From: Hemibagrus wyckioides
Lineage: Eukaryota; Chordata; Actinopteri; Siluriformes; Bagridae
Length of the DNA stretch: 64,000 nucleotides
Reading direction: 5' to 3'
Assembly (NCBI RefSeq): GCF_019097595.1
Contig: NC_080714.1
Location: forward strand, 7,487,259 to 7,551,258
Shown here: positions 1 through 34,130 of the stretch, piece by piece
Layout: every line of letters begins with the position of its first letter
How positions within the stretch are numbered: position 1 is the first letter of the stretch
Notes under the pieces: model-generated
Seen by the model: the letters and a program-made list of their open reading frames with translations, nothing else
Told to the model about the DNA's origin: nothing
Database searches by the model: none
Translations under genes and position numbers: made by a program

Positions 1-640
1 CCATGACGTGTTAAAATGCCAACAACCATGAGAGGAATATATAATTATAATTTAATCACATAAAAGCAACTGATCAAATGGAATTAACTGATGAAGGAAC
101 TTGTTGAGGATTGGGAAGACGGCACTATGGCCACATAGATTCCTTTTCTTAACAGATAGGTATGAAACTACGTGTGACTTTCTGCTTTTGTAGTCCAAAC
201 CCTTATTATGATTTGATCCGAGATGCTTTTCTGCACACCATGGTTGTAAAAAGTGGACATTTGCGTTAGCACAGTCTTCTTGTCAGCTTGAACTGGTCTG
301 GCCATTCTCTTCTGACCTGTCTCATACACGAAAGGTCTATTGTGTGTGAAAATCCCAATGTTCAAACCAGATATATGGCACCAACAACCATACCACTAGA
401 TTATATTTTTGTTTGTGGTAAGGGAAATGGGCACAAATATTTAGAACGTGCCAAGTTTAGTATATAAGACAAAGGAAGTAAAAAAAAAAATAGTGAAGTT
501 GGTAAAAAAACAACCTCATAAAGTGTGGTTTCATAATATTAGGGTAACAATGACAGTGAAAAGCATGTGTTGTATATTCTTGCATCTTCCTGTACAGCAA
601 AACAATTATAGAAGGCTGTCGAATTTGTTTTGTACTAATA
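1..640. other. flank downstream of eif2d, no gene seen
   Basis: No exon or RNA gene could be supported here. The stretch is AT-rich with short poly-A runs. It contains one degraded dispersed repeat (about 168-365), described separately. Short open frames on both strands lack splice context or family resemblance. Confidence 0.6.
168..365 (-). repeat. degraded dispersed repeat with a QKSISD-encoding core
   Basis: Read on the minus strand, this piece encodes a short peptide with the core QKSISD followed about ten residues later by TKAE. The same core (GEQKSISD...TKAK) is found on the minus strand near 49800-49900, and the matching DNA recurs near 11375-11420. Comparable strings occur in teleost Tc1-like transposases just upstream of the catalytic domain, so this is probably a transposase relic. 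The family assignment is an inference; the repetition within the window is seen directly. Confidence 0.5.
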
Positions 641-641
641 T

Positions 642-647
642 TTTATT
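642..647 (-). terminator. polyadenylation signal of eif2d
   Basis: The minus strand reads AATAAA here, about 140 bases after the eif2d stop codon. That gives a short 3' UTR with cleavage expected near 620. No better-placed signal was seen between the stop codon and this site. Confidence 0.6.
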
Positions 648-784
648 CCATGATTGAATGCATGGTCCAGCTCTGTCAAATAAACCTCATGCCGGTGGAG
701 TAGTCTTAGGACACAAATGATGAATTTGGCCAGTAGTTCATGTTTATGTTACAGCAATGTACAGTCACCAGAATGGAACGCTTG

Positions 785-10758
<9,974 letters not shown>

Positions 10759-11203
10759 CCTGCTGTGTATTTTATTTGTGTTAACTAGTTAAGGAAAGGC
10801 GACCAGCTAATGCCTGAAATACACTTGTGATATCTTGTGTCAAACATGCTACAATTCATTAGCAAGCATAAGCGTGCGGCTGCGATACAAAATATGTCCG
10901 GGTGGAAACATCGACCCGCGTCCAATCTGACCTTTTTACGTACTAATATAGTCTTTAAAACTTAAGGCGTCATTTTTATTTATTATATTCATTTATTATT
11001 GTATTTACATGAAACAAATTACCCTCAACATTAGCATAATGTGTTATTCCATATGTACAGTTGAAAGTTGATAAAAATGATCCAGTTATTCATATAGACC
11101 AATATCAGGTGTGCTTTCTTCACGACAGCGCAGTCGGTCATGGCCTGTTGCTAAATTAATTTCTAGGCTCCAGTTTTCTCATGTTTATTATTTTAGTGTG
11201 TAT

Positions 11204-11224
11204 TTTCTTCTTCTTCTTCTTCTT

Positions 11225-11255
<31 letters not shown>

Positions 11256-11279
11256 TTATTATTATTATTATTATTATTT
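11204..11279 (+). repeat. (CTT)n followed by (ATT)n microsatellite
   Basis: About fifteen CTT units pass directly into about eight ATT units. The adjoining poly-Leu/poly-Ile open frame is an artefact of this tract. Confidence 0.95.
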
Positions 11280-11369
11280 TAAAAAATCCCATGCCCTTGA
11301 CCTTACCATTAATAAAATAAGTTTTCTTCAAAAACAGTGGGCACACATTCTAATTAATTGAAGATTTAA

Positions 11370-11560
11370 CTGGTTGTAAGGTCTGAGATGCTTTTCTGGT
11401 CACCAAGGTTGAAAGCATGGTTAAAATCAGTTGCCTTAGCTGCTTGAAATAGTTTGTCCAGTCTCTTCAAGTTCAATGCTTTAGTGGAAAGGTGTACATA
11501 GCTGAAAGATTTACCTTGAAGGAACCTATCAACTATGTGTTGATGTGTTGTAACATAGTT
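11370..11560 (-). repeat. dispersed repeat, QKSISD-type core, decayed
   Basis: The segment contains CTGAGATGCTTTTCTGGTCA, matching the core of the repeats at 168-365 and 49740-49915. The rest has decayed and no reading frame survives. It is listed because three separate copies in 64 kb indicate a repeat family. Confidence 0.45.
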
Positions 11561-11842
11561 ATAACATTTATTTCCAGTTTGACTGGAAATTATTTACCAG
11601 ACGTTTGTCCAAGTCTAGTACTTAATTTCAGAATCTTCACGTGGACAAAATCCATATAAGCAAAGTTTAAAAATGTCAGATCAATACAAATATTTAATTA
11701 CAACTGCATTTTCTTATTCCTCTGTTATAAAACCTGATGGACATGAAAAGGAAAATTCACTGCCCTTATTTTCTGCCAGTGATATAAAATAGATATAATA
11801 ACCTAGCCAAAAACAATAGGAGAAAATAAAAGGGGGTATTTT

Positions 11843-12090
11843 CAAATAGAAATAGTCTTTATTTGTCACATATACATTACAGCACAGTGAAGTTCTTTCT
11901 TCACATATCCCATCCTTGGAGGTTGGGGTCAGAGCGCAGGGTCAGCCATGATACAGCGCCCCTGGAGCAGAGAGGGTTAAGGGCCTTGCTCAAGGGCCCA
12001 ACAGTGGCAACTTGGCTGTGCTGGGGCTCGAACCCCCGAATTTCCGGTCAACAGCCCCAGAGCCTTAACTGCTTGGGCCACCACCACTAA
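11843..12090 (-). repeat. tRNA-derived SINE, copy 2
   Basis: On the minus strand it opens TTAGTGGTGGTGGCCCAAGC with box-B-like GGTTCGAGCCCC. It continues through the same body as the copy at 1492-1712 and ends with a tail containing AATAAAG. It is longer at the 3' end than copy 1, and the 14-base GAGCAAGGCCCTTA segment missing from copy 1 suggests a small deletion there or two subfamilies. Confidence 0.8.
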
Positions 12091-13454
12091 TACACTGCTC
12101 TCTGAACTGCAATGGAGAAACTATTTAGTTTCTATACTGTATTAACATTAACCTAGGGAGATGTTAAGGTGAGCATGGTTACTGCATGCTTTGAACCTAC
12201 ATTTTAAATGAGGCTGAAATACTAATGACCGCATTTAAGTTACCCTCAAGTTTAAAAGCTCCAGTTATTTGACAGAAGTTAAGCCGATGTTACACAGATT
12301 CCCTTGACTTCCTAGATATTGGTCATTAAGGATCCAGAGAGCATCCATAGAGTTAATAATTGCACTCAGTGGTCAAAAAGGGGAACTACAACAATCACTA
12401 ATAGAAACCCATTGGGGCAGGAATCTTGTTGCCCCATATTTCCTCTAGCTTTCATGTCTTTGGTGTGTGTGTGTGTTTAGATGTAGTTATAGCTGTATAC
12501 TACTTTATTGACCCTTAACTGCCTATTTCTGTGTCACACTTGTAAATTCACTAGATAGTAGCCTGTAGCATGAGTTAAGTGTGACAGGCTCTCGACTTCA
12601 TTTTGTTTGAGGCTCCAGGATTGATGATCAGGAAAGTATGAAAGTAAACCATCAAGGTAAAAAAAAAGGGAGTATTTGTTACTGATGCTCTTCCAAAATG
12701 AAAAACTTTGGTCCCCATAGCACTAGGCCTGGGGAAATTTGTCAGATCTTGTGACATGTATTCATTACATATCATCTTGTATATACTGGGAGTATGTTTC
12801 TCAAACTATGCATTATTGTAGCAGAATGCTGTTTGTTCATCTATGTCTTTGCACGATTACAATTCTTTGTCTGCTGTTTCTCTCAAGAACAAGTTTAGAG
12901 GTCTCAGAGGAGGTTGTCTAAGGTGTGGAAGGTGTGATGTGGGGTTTAAAACAGCAATCAGGGGTTCGCTTACTATAGCCACCTACTTATTTACACAACT
13001 CCAAATTTACCAATGGGTGCCTGCTTATTAGACTTTACTCTCCAGCTCTCCGTGAGGGTGGAATGAAAACTTCTTGGCATGATAACACTACATACAATTC
13101 AATATCTATCATTAAAAACGAACCTTTAACTGGTAGTCTTACATACTGAACATTACAAAGCATCGACACTGGAGTATGATTCCATAGACATTAAACCTCC
13201 TGACAGAAAATTTCACCATATCAATGACTACACATCTTTGTTTTTTCAAAAATGTTGAAATTATTATAAGGGTTCAGATATATGGAGTATCCACGTTAAT
13301 ATTCAAACCCGTCATTAAATTTAGCAGAGTTGTGAGTTGAATTACAGTAATACATTTTCAGAGCTGCTGTTAAAGAAAACTAATCAGCAGCTTGATTTCA
13401 GAATCGAGAAATCAACAGAGCTTGGAGATAAAAAACCCTTTAGCTTAGTGGTGG

Positions 13455-13485
<31 letters not shown>

Positions 13486-14284
13486 TCAGGTTTGATAGAA
13501 ACCACACTGATAAAGCATGAGTGTAATTGGAAAATTACGTTCTCCCACCAAGATCTCAGTGGTTCGTCTGTGAGCCATTAAGACTGAGTTTCACTCAGTG
13601 AGACCCAATGTACTGTATCCTTTCAGCTTGAAGTCAGCAATTTTCATTCCTCGCTATGTACTTCGAGAGGGAGGTGTTTTGAGAGGACGATCAGAAATTG
13701 AAATGGAAACTAGAAAATACAGTCAAGAAATAGGTTGAACGTGTAAATGAGCAAGGCAGTAGACCAACGTCAAAGGCTGCAAGTGCTCCTTGTGCACGTT
13801 TTCCTGGTTACTGTAACTTTTTTTTTCATGGTGTTCAGTAGAATTAGTGCTGATGCTGGATTAAAAGCAGATTGGAAGCATGTGCGGTTATTAGCATTCA
13901 GCAACAGGCAGTCACGCTTGTGCAAACCACCACCACAGATCCTGGCCAAATTCCTCATAAAAACAAATGCATGTTTGCTGGGCTAATGATAAGGCTCACG
14001 TTTCCCCCCTGACAGGCGGGAAAGGAAGGTTGTTAAAGAGCAGATGTATTGCCTTCAGACACACATGGCATTCATATTTGCATGGCTTCAGGACATACAG
14101 CCCAGCTATTTTGTACCGCATGCAATTGTGTGTCAGAGAGATTTCAGATACAGTGCGTTGATGGATACAGTATGATTGATGATGGAAGGGATGCCAATGT
14201 GGGTTTTGTGGTCCACATGAGTTACATGTGGAAGATATACTGATTGCACCACAAGTATCATTCATCATTTTTCAGTAGCTGATT

Positions 14285-14390
14285 TGTCCTGCTCAGGGTC
14301 AGGGTCAGGGTGGATCCAAAGCCTATCCCAAGAACACCCTGGATGCCAGGCCATCACAGAGCAGCATGTGCATACACGCCACCTGGAAAT
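14285..14390 (+). repeat. LINE 3'-end fragment
   Basis: It contains GTGGATCCAAAGCCTATCCC followed by a CCCTGGATGCCAGGCCATC-type motif, typical of dispersed teleost non-LTR element 3' regions. A weakly related stretch occurs near 39075-39170. Confidence 0.5.
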
Positions 14391-14779
14391 GCACAAAACT
14401 ACATAAAGACAATAACCTGAGATCAGAATCAATTATCAGTTCTCTGTGTGGAGTTTTTTTTATACTCTCCATGTGTATCAAACATAGTCAAATTAATTAT
14501 ATCTACATTGCTTTTAGTATAAAAGCCTACAATAGTTACTACAATAGTAACTATTTAAACTACTAATGTAAAAGTAGTTTAAATAGTAAAATAATGAATA
14601 ATTCTGTATTTGTACTATAGCAACAAATAAACATTCATCTTTTTTAAAGAAGAGATTAAGTGCTCAGTTAAGTACTTCTTCCTGTTTAACTACTTCAAGA
14701 AGAGGTAGTCGTGCAGTACTGGAGGATCAGAGGGAGTGTGGTGCAGTGCAGGAAATGCTTTGAGGCCAAAGGTATCTCT

Positions 14780-14946
14780 AAATTGTCTGGAGTGTGTGAA
14801 TGGGTGTCTGAGTGAGTGCGAGTCTGCCCGATGTAATGGGTGGCATCCCATCCAGGATGGCCTTGAGTCCACTGGGATAGACACCAGACTCCCCATGACC
14901 ATGTGGAGGATAAGCGGTACAGAAAATGGATGGATGGATGGATGGA
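14780..14946 (+). repeat. LINE 3' tail ending in (GGAT)n
   Basis: The run GGCATCCCATCCAGGATGG ... AGACACCAGACTCCCC ... GGATAAGCGGTACAGAAAAT finishes with four copies of GGAT. Tails of this kind close many fish LINE insertions. No upstream protein-coding part is attached, so this is a 5'-truncated copy. Confidence 0.7.
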
Positions 14947-15334
14947 TTGTGCTTTAAAGCTAAGTACCAAATTACCTGAAGCAAATGGCTATATTTTTAA
15001 AAAATATTTTTTTAAAATATGCAACATATTTCAACTAAAGGGAAAGCAAGGTCATTTTTTGCCTACCTAGGTTTGCAGGCTCCCCTGAAATTCTAAATAT
15101 CTAACCAGATTTTCCAGTCTGATGCTTCACAATACAATAAAGAAAGAATGTTTGGTTAATAAATTGTATTAAAAATCCAAAGTCATCTCAGTCTTTTGCA
15201 CTCTGCATCGTTCTGTCTGCACTGTGTGTATCAGCAGTGTAAAACACAATGTGTAAGTGTAAGTGTGTGTAATTATCTCTTGTAATGTACAGTTAGAAAG
15301 AGGCTTTTAGAGATGCCATGCCTCTACACCCCCT

Positions 15335-15417
15335 TTGTTTCTCCACCTCTCAGCCTCGTCCTCCCGCTGTTTTTCACTCGAGGGGAGATTGAGGCAGAAA
15401 GCACACTGCAATCAGAG
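15335..15417 (+). other. fmod: possible non-coding first exon of fmod
   Basis: The sequence before 15418 ends CAATCAGAG followed by the strong donor GTAGGT. fmod in other vertebrates has a non-coding first exon, and exon 2 here begins at 16901 after a good acceptor (TTTGGTACAG). The 5' edge is not determined and no TATA box could be fixed. This is inferred from donor quality and gene structure only. Confidence 0.35.
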
Positions 15418-16941
15418 GTAGGTGTAGTTCATTCTCTAGCTTTAAAGATTTTTTTGAATTGATATGAAGTCCGTATTAGTGTGGTTTTGTAGAGTATGGA
15501 TTATTTCTCCTCTTGTTTTTAAGTTTTTGTTGCTAAATGTGATTCTTAAAGCCAAAATGCATTGTAAAGTTTATTATAAGCTTAACAGTTATTATACTCT
15601 AATAGTATATTATTCTGAGGTCAACTGCTTGAGTTTGAAACTTGATCTTGAATTTAGATCTATATTCACACACGTAGATGCAAAGTAGTCTAGCTGAAAA
15701 TAAACGTCTTTTCCTTTTTTATTATGGAAGAAGGCCGTTATGATTATGCTGATGAAATTATACCAGGGTGCTGGCGAATTCTCAACTCTGATTAGTCTAA
15801 ATCAACTCATTTTCTAGAACAGCAGCTCTGAGGATGGTTTCTGGTGCAAGGTTTACACTAATGCGCTGGTTCTAGTACATTATCGCTTCTATGGTAATAA
15901 TTCCTGCAGCAGGGTGGACGCTTCACATCAACAGATTTTAAATCATTTTCTATGAGAGAGGAAGAGTGTAGCTTTAAGCTTTCTGTCACAGGAAAGTTAC
16001 TGTTCTTCAGTAATGGGATGCAGCTTTTAGTCATCAGCAGAGAGAAAGGAAGAAATGCTGGGAAGCGAATGACTCTTTATAGCTGTTATACTCTAACTGA
16101 AAAACGTACTACAATATAAAAGGTAAATAAAAAAGGATAAAAAGGATGGCAAGTTTTGTTTAATTAATGAAAACTGTAATTGTTGGCAAATTGCTGTGGT
16201 ATTAAACTTGTAACTGTGACACTATATAGAGTTAGTGGGAAATAATCAGCTTTGGGTTTGTCACAATTATCATTTATATCAGGTATAAAAAGAATGAATT
16301 GAAAATCCTGAAATAACAGCAGCACAAAGACAAAACAAGCACAATAGCATATATATGTATATATTCTGAGCTGTAAGTGTCACTCAGCACACCTGTATCA
16401 GAAAAACACCCTCAGGCCAAAACACACTTCCCTCTGTGCTCAGTTTCTGTGTACAATACAAAAACAAACCCCAGAATCTAGAATTGATGCTGCCTGTCCA
16501 GACACGAACATATTTCTAGGTAACTATGTTTTTAATGTATAGAGTTCTATTCTGGCTTGAGCGGGTCAGATCTATACATCGTTACAGAGAATGTCAGTTT
16601 TAATCCCAGATATATAGGGTATGATATAGGGCTTGAGATATAGAGCATGAGGGATTTATGCTTATGTTTCATACAGAATCCCTGCATTTCAGGGGCTAAA
16701 AAATAAATGGGTAACAAGTTGCTGAGATGTTTCTTGGCCAGCTCCAGATCACTATATCATTTTCAATGTTATTAGTTTTCAAGAATCAAGTGTGCTGAAA
16801 GTATAGAGAGCATAACTGAGCTGTTTAGTGAATACATCATCTCATAATTCTGATTTGATTGAGTTCATTCAAACAATTTATTTTTCATCATTTGGTACAG
16901 ACAAAAAGTGAATTGAAATAAAAGTGAAGACCCTAGTGATC

Positions 16942-19284
16942 ATGTGGAGTACGTTTTTGCTGTGGGCGGGGCTTGTGCACTTCTCCCTCGCACACACCGA
17001 TTCACTGACCTGGCTCAACTACCTACGCAGTCGAGCCTACAGATACAGATACAGCTCAAATTATGACAACTACGCGTCCCTTTACGCACAAGATGACGCT
17101 GAAGCACTAGACTGCCCCCTGGAGTGCGAGTGTCCTCCTGCCTACCCTACTGCCATGTACTGCCACAACCGCAACCTCCAGCATGTGCCTTTTGTACCCT
17201 CGCGCATGAAGTACGTGTACCTCCAAAACAACCGGATCACCGGAATCACCGATGGGGTTTTTGACAATGCCACCGAGCTCGTCTGGATCATCCTGAATAT
17301 GAACCAGCTGAGATCTGACAAAATCAGCAGCAAGGTCAGTACAAGTGAACAGTCACAGAGGAACAAATGGGGAATCTGTCCTGCACACAGACCAGTCCAT
17401 GATTATGCTATCTTTGTTCATAAAATCTTTTTCACATTTTAAGCACTAGTTTGTGAACTGGTGAACTTTACACTGGAGACTGAATTAGTATTAAGCACAT
17501 AACCATAAGATAGCAAAGTCTTTATTATAAAACAAAAACATTTATATCACAATCAAGATGACAAAAAAATTCACACAAAAAAAAAGGTACATTTTATTTA
17601 ACATAATTCTTTTATCTTATTAGATCTTCGCCAAGCTGTCCAAACTGGAGCGTCTGTTCTTGCAGCACAACAAACTTGAGCACATCCCAGAAGGACTTCC
17701 TCATTCCCTTCAGGACCTGCGCTTGGACCACAACGCCATCACATCCGTGCCTCCTGGGTCCTTGCGTGGAATGAACCGTCTCGCAGCCCTACGTCTCAAT
17801 TATAACACTATCCAGGATCTGGGTGGTGCCGTAGAGTCACTGGTCTCGCTCAGCTTTCTGGATTTGCGTGGGAATCAGTTATCAAAGGTTCCAGAGCATC
17901 TTCCACCCACGCTGAGCCAGCTGTACCTCGACCACAACCATATCTCTTCTGTCCCTGTGGACTTTGTGAAGAAACGGCCAGGGCTGCGCTTTATGCGCCT
18001 CTCGCACAACCGCCTCACCGATGCAGGAATCCCACCCAATACTTTTAATGTGAGCACTCTCATGGAGCTGGACCTGTCCCACAACAAGCTGGGAAAGATT
18101 CCAGCCATCGGCACAAGGCTGCAGAACCTCTACCTTCAGGCAAATCACATCAAAGGTACAAGAAACTCCTTTCAAAAAGAATACAAAGGAAGCGTTTTAC
18201 TGAAATATAGTCAAATGACTATGTATTTGACTTATGTTTACATTTCTGGCAGACACCCTTATCCAGAGCAACTTACAATTTTATCTCAAAACTGAGCAAG
18301 TGTGGGTTAAGGATCTTGCTCAGGGGCCCAGCAGTGGCAGCCTGGTGGAGCTGGGATTCAAACTCGCACCATTCCAATCAGTAATCCAACACCTAATCAC
18401 TAAGCTACCACATCCACAACAGCATAGCACATGTTTATGCTGTGACATACACATTTTGGCCAAAAACAAACAGCAAAGTTGCTGCCACTACTTTGTACTA
18501 AAGACAGCACAAGTTCAAATCCCAGCACCACCACAGGCTGGGAGGCCTTCAGAGCAAAACTAGCCATTCCGCTGTTAAACACGGCAACACGAGCCAATCG
18601 AAGGCACACGTCAGCTTAAGTTTGCAGACGAGGTCAGATAGCACCTCAAAGTGCATCTTTGAGCATTAGCAACAATTCAGGAAAATGAAATGGCTGACTT
18701 CCTGCATATTCTAGGTAGCATTCAACCTCCCCAGATGGGTGTTGTGTGGTAGGCGAGAGCTTGTTAGTAAGTAGAACTTGGCAAGTAATCAAAGAGGATG
18801 CAAGTGGTAGAAAAAAAGTGTGGGGGTGTACACTGTACAGGTTTAAACTAAGAGCTTGTTCTCAGCCAAAAGCTGTACATTCTCAAAGCAATTATATTCG
18901 GAAAGCACTTTTCTTTAAAGTCAAGTAAGTTTAAAGTTTCCTCATGTCAGGAGAAATGCTTCAAAAACACATCTTTGTAGCAGAGTGAGTAGCTCAGAAA
19001 CGCAGAGTACTATCTACATTTTTCTCTATATAATATCAATATCTGGTAAACAATACAAAGGGTTCATCACAAAAGCTGTTTGCTTGAAATTGCAGACATG
19101 CATCTAAAATGCTGTTTTCTCCCCTTCCTCAGAGTTCTCAATCAGCAGTTTCTGTCAAGTTATAAACGTGACCAACTACTCCAACCTGCGTGTTCTGCGG
19201 CTGGAGGCAAACAAGATCAGCCCTCGGGATGTGCCCCCTGAGGCCCTGCTATGTCTGCGCAAAGCCACAAGCATCAACCTATAG
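16942..19284 (+). CDS. fmod: fibromodulin, class II small leucine-rich proteoglycan
   Basis: Fibromodulin is a secreted matrix protein that binds collagen fibrils. Coding exons are 16942-17334, 17624-18155 and 19133-19284: 1077 bases, 358 residues (human about 376). Exon 2 starts at 16901. The true start is the ATG at 16942; a GTG at 16924 is in frame but not a vertebrate start. Residues 1-19 form a signal peptide. A tyrosine-rich segment at 33-48 (potential sulfation) is shorter than in mammals. The class II N-terminal cap C-x3-C-x-C-x9-C is at residues 58-74, followed by MKYVYLQNN and roughly a dozen leucine-rich repeats. The C-terminal cysteine pair (SSFC ... ALLCL) is in the last exon. 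Potential N-glycosylation sites include NAT, NVS and NVT. Introns follow the usual SLRP pattern, with nearly all repeats in one exon. Confidence 0.95.
18237..18414 (+). repeat. dispersed repeat in fmod intron
   Basis: It starts TTACATTTCTGGCAGACACC and TTATCCAGAGCAACTTACA and runs through GGCCCAGCAGTGGCAGCC to CTAAGCTACCACA. I recall this as a very common teleost short interspersed element. A second, more decayed tRNA-like piece (TTCAAATCCCAGCACC) follows near 18510. Confidence 0.65.
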
Positions 19285-19749
19285 ACATGAAATAAGAGCA
19301 TGCTGACTAACATCCAGGCAACCCGACTGCAAACTAGTCAGCGTTTCACTTTAGGAACAGTCCTACTACTGACATAAAGAACAACTCTTAAGTATTACCA
19401 CAGACTAATGCATGAATATAACCTCGATAAATGTGACGATATATATTTGAGTAAAAATACGCTCATGGGAATTTACTAAAAGTCCTGCGTCATGTGAAAG
19501 ACCACACAGAGTGCTGACCTTTGACATACTTGGTTTCATTTCTTGCTCATCACATTTCTACAGTCAAGGAAGTGAGAAATGGGTCACACTTTCGTGATCA
19601 TGGGATGATCAAATGTAATGTTTTACAAACAGCACCAGTGAGTCTTAAAGCATCCAGTACTTGGATTTAGTTCTTGATTAAACATGAAACTTGAACCCTT
19701 CTGTTTGTCTTTTTTTTTTTTTTTTTAAATTTCACTGAAATCATGTAGA

Positions 19750-19860
19750 CCTGTCCAGGGTGTAGCCCTGCCTTTCGCCCTATTGCGCTGAGATAGGGTC
19801 ACGGGGGTCTGCTGGAGCCTAGGAATAAGAGGGTATAGACATTGAATGAATGAAATCAAG
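19750..19860 (+). repeat. LINE 3' tail in fmod 3' flank
   Basis: It contains CCTGTCCAGGGTGTAGCCCT and GCCTTTCGCCC ... GAGATAGGGTC and ends in GAATGAATGAAA. This is the classic 3' end of a 5'-truncated fish non-LTR insertion on the plus strand. Confidence 0.65.
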
Positions 19861-20251
19861 TACAATCCCCTTGTCCTCAGGGGAGGACAAATACAGAACA
19901 GAATCGACATAAAATAATCATGGGTCTTCCTTCAGCTTTCACTTGCACTAATATGACATTCATTTGAATGATGGATCAATTCATTCGTTCTATTAAATGA
20001 ACCAACTCCCCAAAAAGCAGGGAAGAAAAAGTAAATGAACCATTCTCCAAATAAACCTACTGAGAAACAAGCCATCCTTTAAGAAAATCACAAGTAAAAG
20101 CCCCACACATTCAGACAAGCATCTTTCTTTAGCCTGTCCACATTAGGTTTATCTTTTGTGACAATCTTCCTGAATCCCCAATTCCCACTATAAACCTGTG
20201 AATATTGCTCCATGGAGTTACAGTAACACTCAAAAAACATTTCGCATCAAG

Positions 20252-20281
20252 ATAAAAAAAAAAAAAAAAAAAAAAAAAAAA
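20252..20281 (+). repeat. poly-A tract
   Basis: About 30 consecutive A, possibly the remnant of a retroposon tail. It lies in the convergent 3' region. Confidence 0.9.
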
Positions 20282-20530
20282 TGATTACAACTTGTTTATG
20301 GCCAAGCCAAAATATTTTAATGCACAACAAAGTTTTTTATTTCCTTTTAAATTTTTTTTTTTTTTGCATTTTTCTTATTTCCCCCCCTCCTTTTTTTAAT
20401 AACAAAACTCAGAAATAACAGAACATAGTGTTGAGCAGTACAGACATGAGGAAAAGCTACTCACAAAAGTGCCATTGCCTTTTGTGCCCAAGTGCTTATT
20501 AATATTATTCTCCCCCCACCATTAATCAAT

Positions 20531-20536
20531 TTTATT
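20531..20536 (-). terminator. candidate polyadenylation signal of pabpc1l
   Basis: AATAAA on the minus strand, about 650 bases past the pabpc1l stop. Other A/T-rich hexamers nearby could serve, so this is one candidate only. Confidence 0.35.
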
Positions 20537-21189
20537 TACTTATTACACCTCTTTTTCCTTCTGCAAAATCCATGGACCTTCAACATTCATGCCTGCAAAA
20601 AATAAAACAATTAGTAAGATCACAGCATGCGAGTATACATTACCTACTTTTAACACAATATAGTGTTTAAAAGCAATAAAGCACCTTTTTAAGCATTAAA
20701 CACATCCTAAAAAAACTTTGTTTTTTTTGTAAACATGCATGCATTAGGACAAAGCATACTTAGCCAAGACAAGTTTAATGTGCAGAGGACCAGGGCACGC
20801 CTAACTGAGTGAAGTGTGTGTGCTAGGCCAGAACCTCAAATAGGTGCAATGCAATGACTTCCTTTAAAAATATCAGTAGATAATTAATTCAGATTATAAT
20901 CAAGTAGCTCATTTACCAGGGTATTAAGTCTTCTCACCCCATTTCCCCAACACCAAAATATCCACCATAACCAGTCTTAAAAAAAATTTAACTCGATCTC
21001 CAAGGTACATAATCATGGGGATTGACCAGGATTCAAACGGAGTCCCACGGCATCATTTCTACAAGATGCGAGTACGCATGTTTACTCCAGCTTGGAGTAA
21101 AATTCGTGTTGCAATCTAATTATACCGAGATTTTACACATATTTCAGTTCAATGTGCCTGTGTGGCATTTTACCTGCAATAGACTTCCT

Positions 21190-30150
<8,961 letters not shown>

Positions 30151-30809
30151 TTATGTAGAATATTTAAATTAGAGTTAAACCTTCTTGTATAGGGCTATTT
30201 TCATAGGCTCATATTCTTACGATCGCAAAACGTGTTAAAACAAACGAGGCACGAATTTTATGGGAGAGAGAAAATGTAACGCGCATGCGCAAAACCCCTT
30301 GTCATACAAAACTCTTGCAGCCTGTTTTACTAACCACTAGCCTAAAAATACATTTAGATCCTCTAATATCATCCCTCCAATAAACTACTCCCCCATTATA
30401 CAGCGATTAGAACACCACCCTCCTTATTAAAACACAGCAGTTCATATTAATACGGTAATTAATTCATTCATCTTTAGTACTTAGCTAGCAACAGCGGCTA
30501 ATAGCAGGCGACCGTTTATCTATTTGATCGACAACACAGTCTCGAGCCACTGAATTAAAGCACATATAATTACAAATGCTTGCTATATCGCGATAATAAA
30601 AACAATTTTAGTGGCTCTTTCTGCCAAAGGACACACATGAAACGCTCATGGATTAAATAACAAAAAAAAAAAGAAAGAAAGAAAACTTTGCTGAGGTTTA
30701 CTGTTAAGCTAGTCTTTTTAGCCATAATATAACCGAGATCAATACAGAACACTTTCAGGTAATATTGATGCAACATGATGCAAATCCCCTGCTTGTTTAA
30801 AAGAATCAC

Positions 30810-30970
30810 CTTTTCCCGTGAGAGAAATACAGATGGTACTTGAAGGTCCTCTTCTCCTGAGCGGCGGCGATTCTGTGGCTAATGTTTTCGTTTGATTATC
30901 GTCTTGAAACACCTGGCAGGTCAATCCGCGCGCTACGTCACCGCTAATTAAAACCCGCCGCCAAATACGC
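30810..30970 (-). other. pabpc1l: likely non-coding first exon and promoter of pabpc1l
   Basis: The coding start exon is preceded by an acceptor (GCTTACAG just before the GATGAAC that holds the ATG). Upstream, a GC-richer block ends GGGAAAAG with donor GTGATT at 30809-30808. This fits a 5' UTR exon with the transcription start near 30970. The exact start is not visible. Confidence 0.5.
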
Positions 30971-30975
30971 TGCAC

Positions 30976-34130
<3,155 letters not shown>

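Larger units (their letters stand above)
10860..15330. other. intergenic region between eif2d and fmod
   Basis: eif2d (minus) and fmod (plus) are divergent across this 4.5-kb gap. No exons were recognised. It contains a (CTT)n/(ATT)n tract, a SINE copy, a 30-base poly-T run at about 13451-13480, and two LINE 3' fragments near 14285 and 14780. The 13700-14250 stretch has open frames on both strands but no recognisable protein or splice structure. Confidence 0.6.
19285..21189. other. convergent 3' ends of fmod and pabpc1l
   Basis: fmod (plus) and pabpc1l (minus) converge here. The interval should hold both 3' UTRs. It includes a LINE tail (19750-19860), poly-A at 20252-20281 and several AT-rich runs. 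A minus-strand AATAAA at 20531-20536 could end pabpc1l, and plus-strand AATAAA sites at about 20675 could end fmod. If both are used the transcripts overlap. No other gene is seen. Confidence 0.5.

Noticed and set aside
13747..14268. Overlapping frames on both strands as a possible gene
   Set aside because: Low information, no family resemblance and no consistent splice sites.
16924..16941. Upstream in-frame GTG as the fmod start
   Set aside because: Vertebrate nuclear genes do not normally initiate at GTG, and the ATG at 16942 gives a proper signal peptide.
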